A DNA stretch of 64,000 nucleotides from JBBQXH01 sp963710975 (GTDB lineage Bacteria > Actinomycetota > Thermoleophilia > Gaiellales > Gaiellaceae). The notes below the pieces were generated by a model. The model was not told the DNA's origin. It ran no database searches and was given only the letters and a program-made list of their open reading frames with translations. A program made the position numbers and the translations under genes. The stretch is taken from contig CAVQCG010000005.1 of the NCBI GenBank assembly GCA_963710975.1, positions 124,001 to 188,000 on the forward strand, in the 5' to 3' direction. Of the stretch, positions 19,808-28,226 are shown piece after piece (the stretch's first letter is position 1; each line of letters starts with the position of its first letter).

Positions 19808-20731
19808 GCAGCGGCACGATCTCCGAACGCCCGGTCGTAGGCTGGGTGGGCGCGGGCCGGATGGGGCGGCCGCTCGCAGGCTTCATCCTGGCTGCGGGCT
19901 ACCCGCTCGTCGTCGCATCACGCAGCGATGAGAGTCGCCGCGCGCTCGTCGAGCGGGGTGCGCGAGAGGCCGCCAGCGCAGCCGACTGTGCGCACGTGGC
20001 GCAGGTGGTCTTCACGTCGCTGCCCGACGACGCCGCCGTGCGCGCGGTTCTCCTCGGCGATGGCGGGGTGGTCGCAGGGGCCGGCAGCGGGCACGATCCT
20101 CGCGGAGACCAGCACGATCTCGACGGAGCTGTCCGGCGAGATCGCCCGGGAGGCGGAGCGCCACGGCGTCTCGTACCTGCGGATGCCGATCTCGGGCAAC
20201 GCCGCCTCAGCCGATCGCGGCGAGGTGACAGCACTGGTCTCCGGCCCGGAGCCCGCCTGGCAGGCGGTCAGGCCGATCGTCGAGACGTTCAGCACGGCGC
20301 AGGTCTACCTCGGCAGCGGCGAGGAGGCCCGGATCATGAAGCTCGTCGTCAACGCTGTCGTCGTCAACACAGCCCAGTCGATGGCCGAGGCGCTCACGCT
20401 CGGGCGCAAGGCGGGTCTCGACTGGGTGACGATGCTCGACACGCTTGCCGAAAGCACGATCGCCTCTCCGTGGCTCAAGGCGAAAGCACGGCTGCTGCGG
20501 GAGCGGGACTTCACGCCGACCATGACGACGACGCTGATCCTCAAGGACATGGACCTCGTGCTCGCGGCTGCGCGAGAGCACGGCGTGCCGATGCCGCTCG
20601 CCGCCTCCACGCGGCAGCTCCTGCAGGTACTCGTCGGCGAGGGCTACGCGGACGAGGACTACCTCTCGAGCGTCAAAGTTGACCGAGCGACAGGCGGGCC
20701 TGCCGTCGGACCCGGCGCACTGAGAGAATGA
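19804..20731 (+). CDS. Second 3-hydroxyisobutyrate dehydrogenase-like oxidoreductase, frameshifted
   Basis: A beta-hydroxyacid dehydrogenase of about 308 residues. GWVGAGRMGRPLAGFILAAGY is the nucleotide fold, MPISGNAASADRGEVTALVSG the substrate motif, and IMKLVVNAVV carries the catalytic Lys with the Asn four residues on. The frame changes at about 20085 (AGAGSG to ILAETSTIS). No ATG, GTG or TTG precedes the fold in frame: the only early options are CTG 19804 or a start lost to a second indel. It overlaps the stop of the preceding permease gene and the start of the next gene (ATGA, 20728-20731). It retains the Asn that the 10.2 kb paralogue has lost. Confidence 0.75.
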
Positions 20732-21966
20732 CGTCGTCCGTCAGGCGTGCCGTCGTCGTCGGCGGGTCGATCTCGGGCTTGCTGATCGGCAACCTGCTCC
20801 ACCGGCGCGGGATCGAGGTCACCGTCGTCGAGCGAGCCGCAGGAGCGCTCGAGGGCCGCGGCGCCGGTATCACCATCCTCCCCGGCCTGATGGAAGGCCT
20901 GCAGGCGGCCGGCGTCGACGAGACGCAGGAGTCGCTCGGGATCGAGCTGCCGGGCCGGGTGGCGCTCGGCGCCGCCGGCGAGATCGTCGCCGAGCTGGAC
21001 TTCGCGCAGTGGATGACGTCCTGGAGCCGCCTCTACGAGTCGCTGCGCGCCGCCTTCCCGAGTGAGCACTATCGGGCGGGCACGGCGGTCGAGCGCATCG
21101 CCCAGGACGCCGAGTCCGTCACGGCGGTCCTCGCCGGAGGCGAGGTGATCAGCGCCGACCTGCTCGTCGGGGCAGACGGAATCAGGTCGACGATCAGGCG
21201 TCTCGTGCTTCCCGATGTCGAGCCTGCCTACGGCGGCTACATCGCGTGGCGATGCCTGACGGACGAGCCTGATCTGTCGAGCGGGCCTGATGCGCTCCGC
21301 CTCGACCGCTACTCGATGTGCATCGCGCCCGGCGTGCAGGCGGTCGGCTATCCGGTTCCGGGTCCTGACGGCAGCCGTGAGCCGGGACGGCGCCAGTACA
21401 ACGTCGTGTGGTATCACCCCGTCGCTCCTGACGACCTTCCGCGCCTGCTCACCGACGATGCGGGGCGCGTGCACGAAGGGGGAATCCCGCCCTCGCTCGT
21501 ACGGCAGTCCGTTCGGGACGAGATGAACGCCCACGCACGCGCGAACCTGGCGCCGCAGTTCGCCGAGGCCGTCACGCGGGCGAGACTCTTCTTCTTCCAG
21601 CCGATCGTCGACCTGGAGGCTCCACGCCTGCTCTTCGGGAGAGTCGTGTTACTCGGGGATGCCGGATCCGTGGCAAGGCCGCACACGGCGATGGGCGTGC
21701 CGAAGGCGGCGGGCGACGCGCTGGCGCTCGCCGCCGCCCTGGAGCGGCCCGGTGCTCTGGAGGCGAATCTCGCCGGCTTCGAGCAGGCCCGCCTGCGGGC
21801 CCATCGGGCGGTCGTCGGCCACGGCCGTAAGCTCGGCGCCTACCTCGAGTCGCTGATCGGATCGCAGCAAGAGCGCGCCCGACGGGAACGGGAGCGCGAT
21901 CCGCTCGGCGTGCTCACGGAGACCGCCGCCCCGATCGATTACGCGCTGCTCGAGCGAGATCTGTGA
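20728..21966 (+). CDS. FAD-dependent monooxygenase (aromatic hydroxylase-like)
   Basis: A 412-residue class A flavoprotein monooxygenase. VVVGGSISGLLIGNLLHRRG is the FAD ADP-binding fold; DLLVGADGIRSTIR is the DG motif, and LLGDAGSVARPHTAMGV the GD motif contacting FAD ribose. It lacks a C-terminal thioredoxin-like extension. It is coupled to the dehydrogenase by an ATGA overlap and is the last gene of the cluster that begins at 9.4 kb. Hydroxylation of an aromatic or heterocyclic intermediate with NAD(P)H and O2 is the family role; the actual substrate is unknown. Confidence 0.85.
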   Translation: MTSSVRRAVVVGGSISGLLIGNLLHRRGIEVTVVERAAGALEGRGAGITILPGLMEGLQAAGVDETQESLGIELPGRVALGAAGEIVAELDFAQWMTSWSRLYESLRAAFPSEHYRAGTAVERIAQDAESVTAVLAGGEVISADLLVGADGIRSTIRRLVLPDVEPAYGGYIAWRCLTDEPDLSSGPDALRLDRYSMCIAPGVQAVGYPVPGPDGSREPGRRQYNVVWYHPVAPDDLPRLLTDDAGRVHEGGIPPSLVRQSVRDEMNAHARANLAPQFAEAVTRARLFFFQPIVDLEAPRLLFGRVVLLGDAGSVARPHTAMGVPKAAGDALALAAALERPGALEANLAGFEQARLRAHRAVVGHGRKLGAYLESLIGSQQERARRERERDPLGVLTETAAPIDYALLERDL

Positions 21967-21967
21967 C

Positions 21968-22354
21968 TCACGGATCGATGCGCCCTTCGAAGCGGTCGGC
22001 AGCGCCCGGCCGAGCTAGCTCATACACCGCGTAGCGTTGCCCCCCACCCACAGAAAAGCTCGCGCAGGGCCCCTGCGGGATCTCGAGCTCGTGCAGGTCC
22101 ACCCCTGCCCTCCGAAGCGAGCTGACCGCAGCTCGATAGTCGGCCACGCGGTAGACCAGGATCGGTGTCGACCCGGCCAGGTGCCCGGCGAGAAGGACCA
22201 ACGGGCCCTCGCCCGAGACCCGCACACAGGCCACGCGGGTGCCGAGCCCCGCCACGCTCCACCTGAGCTCGGCGCCGAGCATACGGACGTGCTGCTCGGC
22301 AGCGAGATCGACGTCGTCGACCGGCACGTAGACGAAATCCAAGGACAGGAACAT
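21968..22354 (-). CDS. Small VOC/glyoxalase-superfamily protein
   Basis: A single-module vicinal-oxygen-chelate protein of 128 residues. It opens with DFVYVPVDDVDLAAEQHVRMLGAELRW and closes with GGGQRYAVYELARPG, the beta-alpha-beta-beta-beta pattern of the family. ATG 22354 has AGGGGG eight bases upstream and is preferred over the in-frame start at 22420. The metal His expected in the first strand is absent, so it may be a binding protein rather than an enzyme. Its stop lies one base from the stop of the convergent monooxygenase, leaving no room for a terminator. Confidence 0.6.
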   Translation of the reverse strand: MFLSLDFVYVPVDDVDLAAEQHVRMLGAELRWSVAGLGTRVACVRVSGEGPLVLLAGHLAGSTPILVYRVADYRAAVSSLRRAGVDLHELEIPQGPCASFSVGGGQRYAVYELARPGAADRFEGRIDP

Positions 22355-22507
22355 GCTCCGCACCCCCTGGCAGCGGCCACCGGTTCCAGCCAGCACGTAG
22401 ACGCTATCCCACGTCCCCAAACGAACGCGTGGGTGCGCGATCGACGCGGTGTCGCCGGACGGCGCCGGGCGACGTCAGTACGCTTGCCGGAGAGCCAAGG
22501 AGGGAGC

Positions 22508-23461
22508 ATGAACCAGCAGTTCTTCGTGAAGGAGGACGTGCCCGCCGAGGGCCCGCCTCGCGAATTCGTCGGGTACGGAGAGCACCCACCGCGCGTCGAG
22601 TGGCCGGGCGGGGCCCGGGTCGCCGTGCAGGTCGTCGTCAACTACGAGGAGGGCTCGGAGAAGTCGTTCCCGATGGGTGACGGTGTGAACGACGGGATGC
22701 ACGAGATTCCTTTCCACCTCGACGGGATCCGTGACCTCTGCGTCGAGTCCGTCTACGAGTACGGCTCGCGCGCCGGTATCTGGCGGTTGTTTCGGGTCTT
22801 CGACCGGGCAGGGGTGCCGGTGACGTTCTTCGCCGCGGCGGTGGCGCTCGAGCGCAATCCAGCTGTGGCGCAGAAGCTTGCGGCGCGAGGCGACGAGGCC
22901 GCCGCCCACGGATTCCGCTGGTCGAACCACTTCGAGATGAACCGCGACGAGGAGCGCGAAGCGATCCGGCTCGCCGTCGAGTCGATTGCGGGCACGGTCG
23001 GCACGCGACCGCTTGGCTGGTACAGCCGCGAGATGAGCGTCAACACGCGGGAGCTCATCGTCGAGGAAGGCGGGTTCCTGTACGACTCCGAGTGCTACAA
23101 CGACGACCTACCGTACTGGACCGCGGTCGGCAGCCGATCACACCTCGTCGTCCCGTACACGCTCGTCGTGAACGACGCCCGCTACGTGCTGGCACAGGGC
23201 TACGGGAGTCCTGAACATTTCTTCGAGTACGCGAAGGCAACCGTCGACCGACTCCGCGACGACGGCGACGACTGCGGGCGGATGATGTCGATCGGCCTCC
23301 ACCCCCGCTTCTCGGGCCAGCCGGCACGCGCGGACGCCCTCGCCAGGTTCATCGACTACGCACAGGGCCTCGACGAGGTCGTCTTCATGCGGCGGATCGA
23401 CATAGCCAAGCGCTTTGCCGAGCAGGTGCCAGCCCCTTCTACTCGTTCGTCGGCATCGTGA
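22508..23461 (+). CDS. Polysaccharide deacetylase-family / allantoinase (PuuE)-like hydrolase
   Basis: A 317-residue NodB-fold hydrolase. The N-terminal VQVVVNYEEGSEKSFP and the segment WRLFRVFDRAGVPVTFFAAAVALERNP are characteristic of the PuuE/allantoinase-like branch, which hydrolyses cyclic ureides rather than polysaccharides. No signal peptide is present, consistent with a cytoplasmic substrate. ATG 22508 follows AAGGAGGGA. The facing operon contains a carbamoylase/allantoate-amidohydrolase-type enzyme (25.8 kb), which would act next if this opens a hydantoin-like ring. The 3' end overlaps the convergent mmsA-like gene by 23 bp. Confidence 0.75.
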   Translation: MNQQFFVKEDVPAEGPPREFVGYGEHPPRVEWPGGARVAVQVVVNYEEGSEKSFPMGDGVNDGMHEIPFHLDGIRDLCVESVYEYGSRAGIWRLFRVFDRAGVPVTFFAAAVALERNPAVAQKLAARGDEAAAHGFRWSNHFEMNRDEEREAIRLAVESIAGTVGTRPLGWYSREMSVNTRELIVEEGGFLYDSECYNDDLPYWTAVGSRSHLVVPYTLVVNDARYVLAQGYGSPEHFFEYAKATVDRLRDDGDDCGRMMSIGLHPRFSGQPARADALARFIDYAQGLDEVVFMRRIDIAKRFAEQVPAPSTRSSAS

Positions 23462-24944
23462 ACTGAGCGCCGGTCGACTGCCCCTTCGGTTCGGGCCAGC
23501 GAGCCGACATCGTCTTGGTCTTGGTGTAGAAGCGGGCGGCGTCAGGGCCGAAGAGATGCCCTTCCCCGAACTTCGATCGCTTGAGCCCACCGAAGTCGTG
23601 ATAACCCGCCGGGACGGGGACGGGAACGTTGATGCCGATCATGCCGACGTCCACTTCTTCGAAGAACCGCCTCGCGGCGTGCCCGTCGTTGGTGAAGATC
23701 GCGACGCCGTTCCCGAACTCGTGCTCGTTGACGAGGCGAATGGCCTCGTCAACGTCGGCCGCGCGCACGATCCCACGGGCAGGCCCGAAGACCTCCTCAC
23801 GGTAGAAGTTCATGTCCGGCAGGACGTGATCGATCAATGTTCCGCCGAGGAAAAATCCCTTCTCGTAGCCGGGAACCGTCATCCCGCGACCATCGACGCA
23901 AAGCTCGGCTCCCGCCGTGACGCTCGCACCGATGAAGTCCTCGACGGTCTCCTTGGATTGCCGCGTGATGAGAGGACCGTAGTCGGCTCCTGGGTCGTCG
24001 TACGGCCCGATCTTGAGTGCCTTGACGCGTGGAACGAGCCGGTCGACGAGGGCGTCTGCCGTGCCTTCTCCGACCGGGACCGCGATCGAGATGGCCATGC
24101 AGCGCTGCGCGGCAGAGCCGTAGCCCGCGCCGATGAAACTCTCCGTCACGAGATCGAGATCCGCATCGGGCATGACGACCATGTGGTTCTTGCCACCCCC
24201 GAACGCCATGACCCGCTTGCCGTGGCCACAGCCCTCTTGGTAGACGTATTCGGCCACCTTTGTCGAGCCGACGAAGCTCACGGCCGCAATCCCCGGATGG
24301 CGCAAGATTGCGTCGACCGCCTCCTTGTCGCCGTTGACCACGTTCCAGACGCCCTCGGGCAAGCCCGCCTGGCACCACAACTCGCCGAGGTGCAGAGCCG
24401 CGGACGGAACCCGCTCGGACGGCTTGAGAATCACGGCATTCCCGACTGCCACAGCCATCGTCGCCATCATCAGCGGCACCATCGCCGGGAAGTTGAACGG
24501 CGAGATGCATCCCACCACGCCGAGCGGCTGCTGCACCGAGAAATTGTCGATGTTGCCGCCGATGTTGAGCGAGTACTCACCCTTCGTCAGATGCGGCATC
24601 GAGCACGCGAACTCGATCGCCTCCAGCGAGCGCTGCAGCTCACCGTGCGCATCTCCCAGGGTCTTCCCGTGCTCGCGGCCGATCAGGTCGGCGAGGTGAT
24701 CGCGCGCAGCCGCGAACTCGTTGCGAAAGTTGAAGATCACGTCGAGCCGCTTGGCAATCGACGTCCTCGCCCACGCGGCCCCTGCCAGGGTCGCCACGTC
24801 GACGACTGCGGCGATCTCGGCAGCCGACGCGTACGGGCACTCCGACTCGACCTCGCCGGTTGCCGGATTGAAGACGTCGCCGAACCGTCCGCTGGCACCG
24901 GAGACCAACTCGCCGCCGATGAAGTGCTGAAGCTGCTGGGTCAT
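23439..24944 (-). CDS. mmsA: Methylmalonate-semialdehyde dehydrogenase (CoA-acylating)
   Basis: A 501-residue aldehyde dehydrogenase of the MmsA/IolA type, which converts malonate or methylmalonate semialdehyde to acetyl- or propionyl-CoA with NAD. Hallmarks: FIGGELVSGASGRFGDVFNPATGE at the start, the CoA-acylating signature CISPFNFPAMVPLMM, FVGSTKVAEYVY, and the catalytic Cys in GSAAQRCMA. ATG 24944 follows GGAGAGGGAAG. It is the last gene of the LLM - carbamoylase - hotdog - mmsA set. In such a set it could oxidise malonate semialdehyde derived from beta-alanine, though valine or inositol breakdown are alternatives. Confidence 0.92.
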   Translation of the reverse strand: MTQQLQHFIGGELVSGASGRFGDVFNPATGEVESECPYASAAEIAAVVDVATLAGAAWARTSIAKRLDVIFNFRNEFAAARDHLADLIGREHGKTLGDAHGELQRSLEAIEFACSMPHLTKGEYSLNIGGNIDNFSVQQPLGVVGCISPFNFPAMVPLMMATMAVAVGNAVILKPSERVPSAALHLGELWCQAGLPEGVWNVVNGDKEAVDAILRHPGIAAVSFVGSTKVAEYVYQEGCGHGKRVMAFGGGKNHMVVMPDADLDLVTESFIGAGYGSAAQRCMAISIAVPVGEGTADALVDRLVPRVKALKIGPYDDPGADYGPLITRQSKETVEDFIGASVTAGAELCVDGRGMTVPGYEKGFFLGGTLIDHVLPDMNFYREEVFGPARGIVRAADVDEAIRLVNEHEFGNGVAIFTNDGHAARRFFEEVDVGMIGINVPVPVPAGYHDFGGLKRSKFGEGHLFGPDAARFYTKTKTMSARWPEPKGQSTGAQFTMPTNE

Positions 24945-24964
24945 GGACTCTTCCCTCTCCCGGT

Positions 24965-25770
24965 TCAAACCGTGCCTCGAATCGTATGTGTGTCGTAGAT
25001 CAGCTCGTGATGGATCTTGGACGCGGGTCCCGGTCTCGTCGAAGACGACGATGTCGAGTGAGAGCATCGGTCGGCCCTTGCGCTCGTCGACCTCGACGAT
25101 CCGTCCGCGAAACGACAGGGTTGCTCCGACCTGCAACGGACGGAGATGGACAACAGCGCTTCCGATGTGGATCCACGGGCCGAGCTCCACGTTTGCCATC
25201 AGCATGAGGTTGGCACCGTCGAGCAGCAGGGCGGGATGCGCCAGCCCGTCCCGCTCGAAGACGTCGAGGTCGTTGCTCACCCCGGCAAGGCAGCTCGCGC
25301 ACCGCTCGGCAGTGAGATCCATACGGAACGATCCGAGCTCGCCGACGCTCGCAGAGAACGCTCGGGTCGGGGCGAGCGCGCCGGGCGGGCAGCGGGGACT
25401 CAGGGTGGTCTCCGATCGACAGTTGTGCGGACGTCAACCCGAGCGCGAACGTCCCAGTGGCGACCGCGCCTCCCTCGCCTGAACCGATCGAGGCAAGGAT
25501 CACGCCCTCGCCGTCGACGCTCCCGACAACATCGAGGACGTCGCCATCGAATACCGGACGGCGGAACCGCACCCTGGCCGTCCCCCGCTCCAGCCAGTCG
25601 CGCCCCCAGTGCGCAACCGACGGCCGGAGGAGATATCCGTAGATCGTCACACCGGCGACGAGCCCCGACCGGAAGCCGAGCGCGCGGGCAGGAGCGTCTC
25701 TGTGGATCGGGTTCTCGGAGTCGGTGAACGAATTCCGCGCGACGACCTGCCACGGGCGAAACTCGGTCAT
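24965..25770 (-). CDS. Double hotdog (MaoC-like dehydratase) protein, frameshifted
   Basis: A hotdog-fold protein of about 265 residues resembling (R)-enoyl-CoA hydratase/MaoC dehydratases. The N-terminal half has FTDSENPIHRDAPARALGF, matching the hydratase motif region, then VRFRRPVFDGDVLDVVGSV. The C-terminal half has LLLDGANLMLMANVELGPW and ATLSFRGRIVEVDERKG. The frame changes near 25330 and again near 25020, after which the protein ends with KIHHELIYDTHTIRGTV. Its ATG overlaps the stop of the upstream amidase gene (ATGA). A hydration or thioesterase step on an acyl-CoA or an unusual acid is likely; the family assignment is moderately sure. Confidence 0.65.
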
Positions 25771-27032
25771 GCCAGGCTGGTATCTCGCTGCAAGGCCCAG
25801 GCAATCGACTTGGTGACGAGCCCATCGAGCGCGCGAACGGCAAGCTCGAGGTGATCCTCGCGAGTGTCCTCCTCCTTGGTGTGCGACAGACCACGAAGGC
25901 TTTGGACGAACAGCATCACCGACGGAATGCCCGCACGCGCAGTCTCGATCGCGTCGTGACCGGGCCCGCTCGACATGCGGTGCGACGCGCCTGCAACCTC
26001 CCTGATCGCCTCATCGCAGAGGTCGACGAGCTCCGGGGCGAAATGCGTCGGAGCGAGACGGAGGATCTGCTCCCAGTCGACATCGACACGCTCTTCAGCA
26101 GCTATCTCGCCAGCTGCGGCCCGCGCCTCCGCATGCATCCGTGCCAGCACATCGGCCTCGACGTGTCGCTGGTCGACCAGCACGTCACACTCCCCGGCCA
26201 CCGCAGTGACGATGCCGGGCCGCGTCACGACGCTCCCGACGGTGCCGACCCCCGCGTCTCGCCTGGCGATCTCGCGGATCGCGAGGATGAGCCGGGCGGC
26301 CGCAGTAGTGGGATCCCGACGATCGTCCATCGGCGTCGAACCCGCATGGGCGGACTGCCCTGAGAACCGAACCCGATGCCGCTCGATCCCAGTCGTTCCG
26401 ACGACAGCAGCCAGCGGGAGGCCGAGCCGTTCGAGCACGGGCCCCTGCTCGATGTGGAGCTCCACGTAGGCCAGCGCGCCGGCGAGACGCTGCGCCGCCT
26501 CCGGGGCGCGATCCACATCGACGCCATGGGCCGCGAGAGCGTCCTCGAGCCGGACTCCCGCGCCGTCGCGGAGGTTGCGCACCTCGGCCGGATCGAGATG
26601 ACCAGAGCATGCGCTCGACCCGAGGAGACTGCGCCCGAACCGCGCGCCTTCCTCGTCCGCCCAGTCGACGAGCCGAACCGTTAGGGGCGGAGTACCCTCA
26701 GCAGCAAGACGGCGCAGTACCGCTAGCCCTCCAAGGACGTCCAGGCAACCGTCGAGCCACCCTCCATCGGGCACCGAGTCGAGGTGCCCGCCGATCAGGA
26801 TCGCGGCAGGGGAAGCCCCTGCGAGTGTCACCCACACGTTGCCGGCCTCGTCGACCTCACGAGAAACCGGCAGGTCGACGAGCAAGGACGCGAACCACCT
26901 TCGTGCCTCGGCCCAGCCGTCCGTCCAGGCCAGGCGCTGCGCACCACGCTCGTCGCCGGTGAGCGCCCGAAGCTCCCTCAACTCGCGGACGGTGCGAGCA
27001 GGGTCGAGAGAGCCTTGGCCGTCACCCTGCAA
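25767..27032 (-). CDS. Zn-dependent M20-type amidase (hydantoinase/carbamoylase, allantoate amidohydrolase family)
   Basis: A 421-residue metal hydrolase that cleaves N-carbamoyl or ureido groups. Metal ligands are visible in order: His/Asp in GGHLDSVPDGGWLDG, Asp-Glu-Glu in DEEGARFG, His in ELHIEQGP and His in LSHTKEEDT. The dimerisation domain includes FSGQSAHAGSTPMDDRRD. This is the motif set of beta-ureidopropionase, N-carbamoyl-L-amino acid hydrolase and allantoate amidohydrolase, which sequence alone cannot separate. The start is a TTG at 27032, 8 nt beyond the upstream LLM stop. The context (allantoinase-like gene, malonate-semialdehyde dehydrogenase) favours breakdown of a pyrimidine-like or ureide compound. 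Confidence 0.9.
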   Translation of the reverse strand: MQGDGQGSLDPARTVRELRELRALTGDERGAQRLAWTDGWAEARRWFASLLVDLPVSREVDEAGNVWVTLAGASPAAILIGGHLDSVPDGGWLDGCLDVLGGLAVLRRLAAEGTPPLTVRLVDWADEEGARFGRSLLGSSACSGHLDPAEVRNLRDGAGVRLEDALAAHGVDVDRAPEAAQRLAGALAYVELHIEQGPVLERLGLPLAAVVGTTGIERHRVRFSGQSAHAGSTPMDDRRDPTTAAARLILAIREIARRDAGVGTVGSVVTRPGIVTAVAGECDVLVDQRHVEADVLARMHAEARAAAGEIAAEERVDVDWEQILRLAPTHFAPELVDLCDEAIREVAGASHRMSSGPGHDAIETARAGIPSVMLFVQSLRGLSHTKEEDTREDHLELAVRALDGLVTKSIAWALQRDTSLA

Positions 27033-28077
27033 GAGCGGGGATGACGTCGCGTCCGTACGCCTGGACGAGACCGTCCTTCTCAGGAGTCAGGAGGTAGAGG
27101 TTCATCTGAGTGGCGCCGGCCGCCTCCAACGCACGCAGGCGCTCGACGTGACGAGCGACGCCGCCAAGCAGGCAGAAGCGGTCGCACGTCTCGTCGTCCA
27201 CGAAGTCACCGTGTGACGCGCCTGTCCGTGCGTGATCGCGGTAGTCGTACTCCTCTCTTCTCTCGACAAACCCCCATAACGATTCGGGCAGCTCCGAGCG
27301 GTCATAGCGACGCAGCAGGTCGAGGACGTGGTTCGACACCATTGCCGGAAAGAACCGGGTCTCGTCACGAGCTCGTGCCAGATCGTCGGTCACGACCGCC
27401 GGCGCGCACACGACACACTCCAAGGCGTCCGGGTCGCGACCCGCGTCCTCGGCCGCCCGGCGGGCAAACCCCATCAGCCACGTCACGAGATCGGGGTCTG
27501 CGAGTTGGATGATGACACCGTCTGCAACCCGCCCCGCAACGGCGAGCGCTCTCGGGCCGTAGGCGGCGACGTACACCGGAATCTCCGTTCGTCCCTGAGC
27601 CCACGGAAAGTGGATCTCGGTGTCTCGCCAGACGACCGGGCGCCCGTTCGCAAGCTCGCGGATCAGCTTGACGGACTCCTCGAAAGGCGCCACGCGGGCC
27701 GCCTCGAGCCCGATCATGCGAACTGCCGAATCGCCACGACCGAGGCCGAGAACGGCCCGTCCCCCTGACATCTCGTGCAGCGTCGCGTGCGCGCTCGCGG
27801 TGACGGTCGGGTCGCGACTGGTCGGATTCGTGACACAGAGACCGAGCCGGATCCGCGAAGTACGGGCTGTCGCAAGCCCGAGTAGCGGGTACGGCTCCTC
27901 AGAGAGCACGTGCGAGTCGAAGACCCATCCCTGGTCGAATCCATTCGCCTCGGCGAGCTCGAGCAGACCAACAGACCGATCGTGGGGAGGGTCGAGAATC
28001 ACCGTGACACCGAATCGGAGCACAGTGAGCGCGATTATCCACGACTCCTCCCGCTCGGGCCATGACCCCGTTCCCAT
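27022..28077 (-). CDS. LLM-class F420-dependent oxidoreductase
   Basis: A 333-351 residue luciferase-like TIM barrel. LRFGVTVILDPPHDRSVGLLELAEANGFDQGWVFDSH is the family start, followed by IRLGLCVTNPTSRDP, GRAVLGLGRGDS and IPVYVAAYGPRALAVAG. This pattern fits the branch near 5,10-methylene-tetrahydromethanopterin reductase. ATG 28077 has no ribosome site, and GTG 28023 gives a better fit to the family N-terminus. It overlaps the amidase gene by 11 bp. A flavin/F420 oxidation of the compound processed by the downstream hydrolases is likely. Confidence 0.85.
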   Translation of the reverse strand: MGTGSWPEREESWIIALTVLRFGVTVILDPPHDRSVGLLELAEANGFDQGWVFDSHVLSEEPYPLLGLATARTSRIRLGLCVTNPTSRDPTVTASAHATLHEMSGGRAVLGLGRGDSAVRMIGLEAARVAPFEESVKLIRELANGRPVVWRDTEIHFPWAQGRTEIPVYVAAYGPRALAVAGRVADGVIIQLADPDLVTWLMGFARRAAEDAGRDPDALECVVCAPAVVTDDLARARDETRFFPAMVSNHVLDLLRRYDRSELPESLWGFVERREEYDYRDHARTGASHGDFVDDETCDRFCLLGGVARHVERLRALEAAGATQMNLYLLTPEKDGLVQAYGRDVIPALAG

Positions 28078-28226
28078 TCACTGTCGTCGCCCTCGCCGGC
28101 CAGACCGGTCAGCGGTCGAATGAGCTCGACGAGAGCGCGCAGGGAAGCTGCTCTCGACGCGAAGTATGCGATCTCGTCAGGGGCGGGTTTGACGCCAGCC
28201 TCATGGAACCGGGCCTCTACGGATTG

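Noticed and set aside
24945..25322. N-terminal extension fusing the hotdog domain to methylmalonate-semialdehyde dehydrogenase
   Set aside because: The frame is open through both, but MmsA has its own ATG and strong ribosome site, and the hotdog protein ends naturally in another frame (KIHHELIYDT). An indel explains the apparent fusion.
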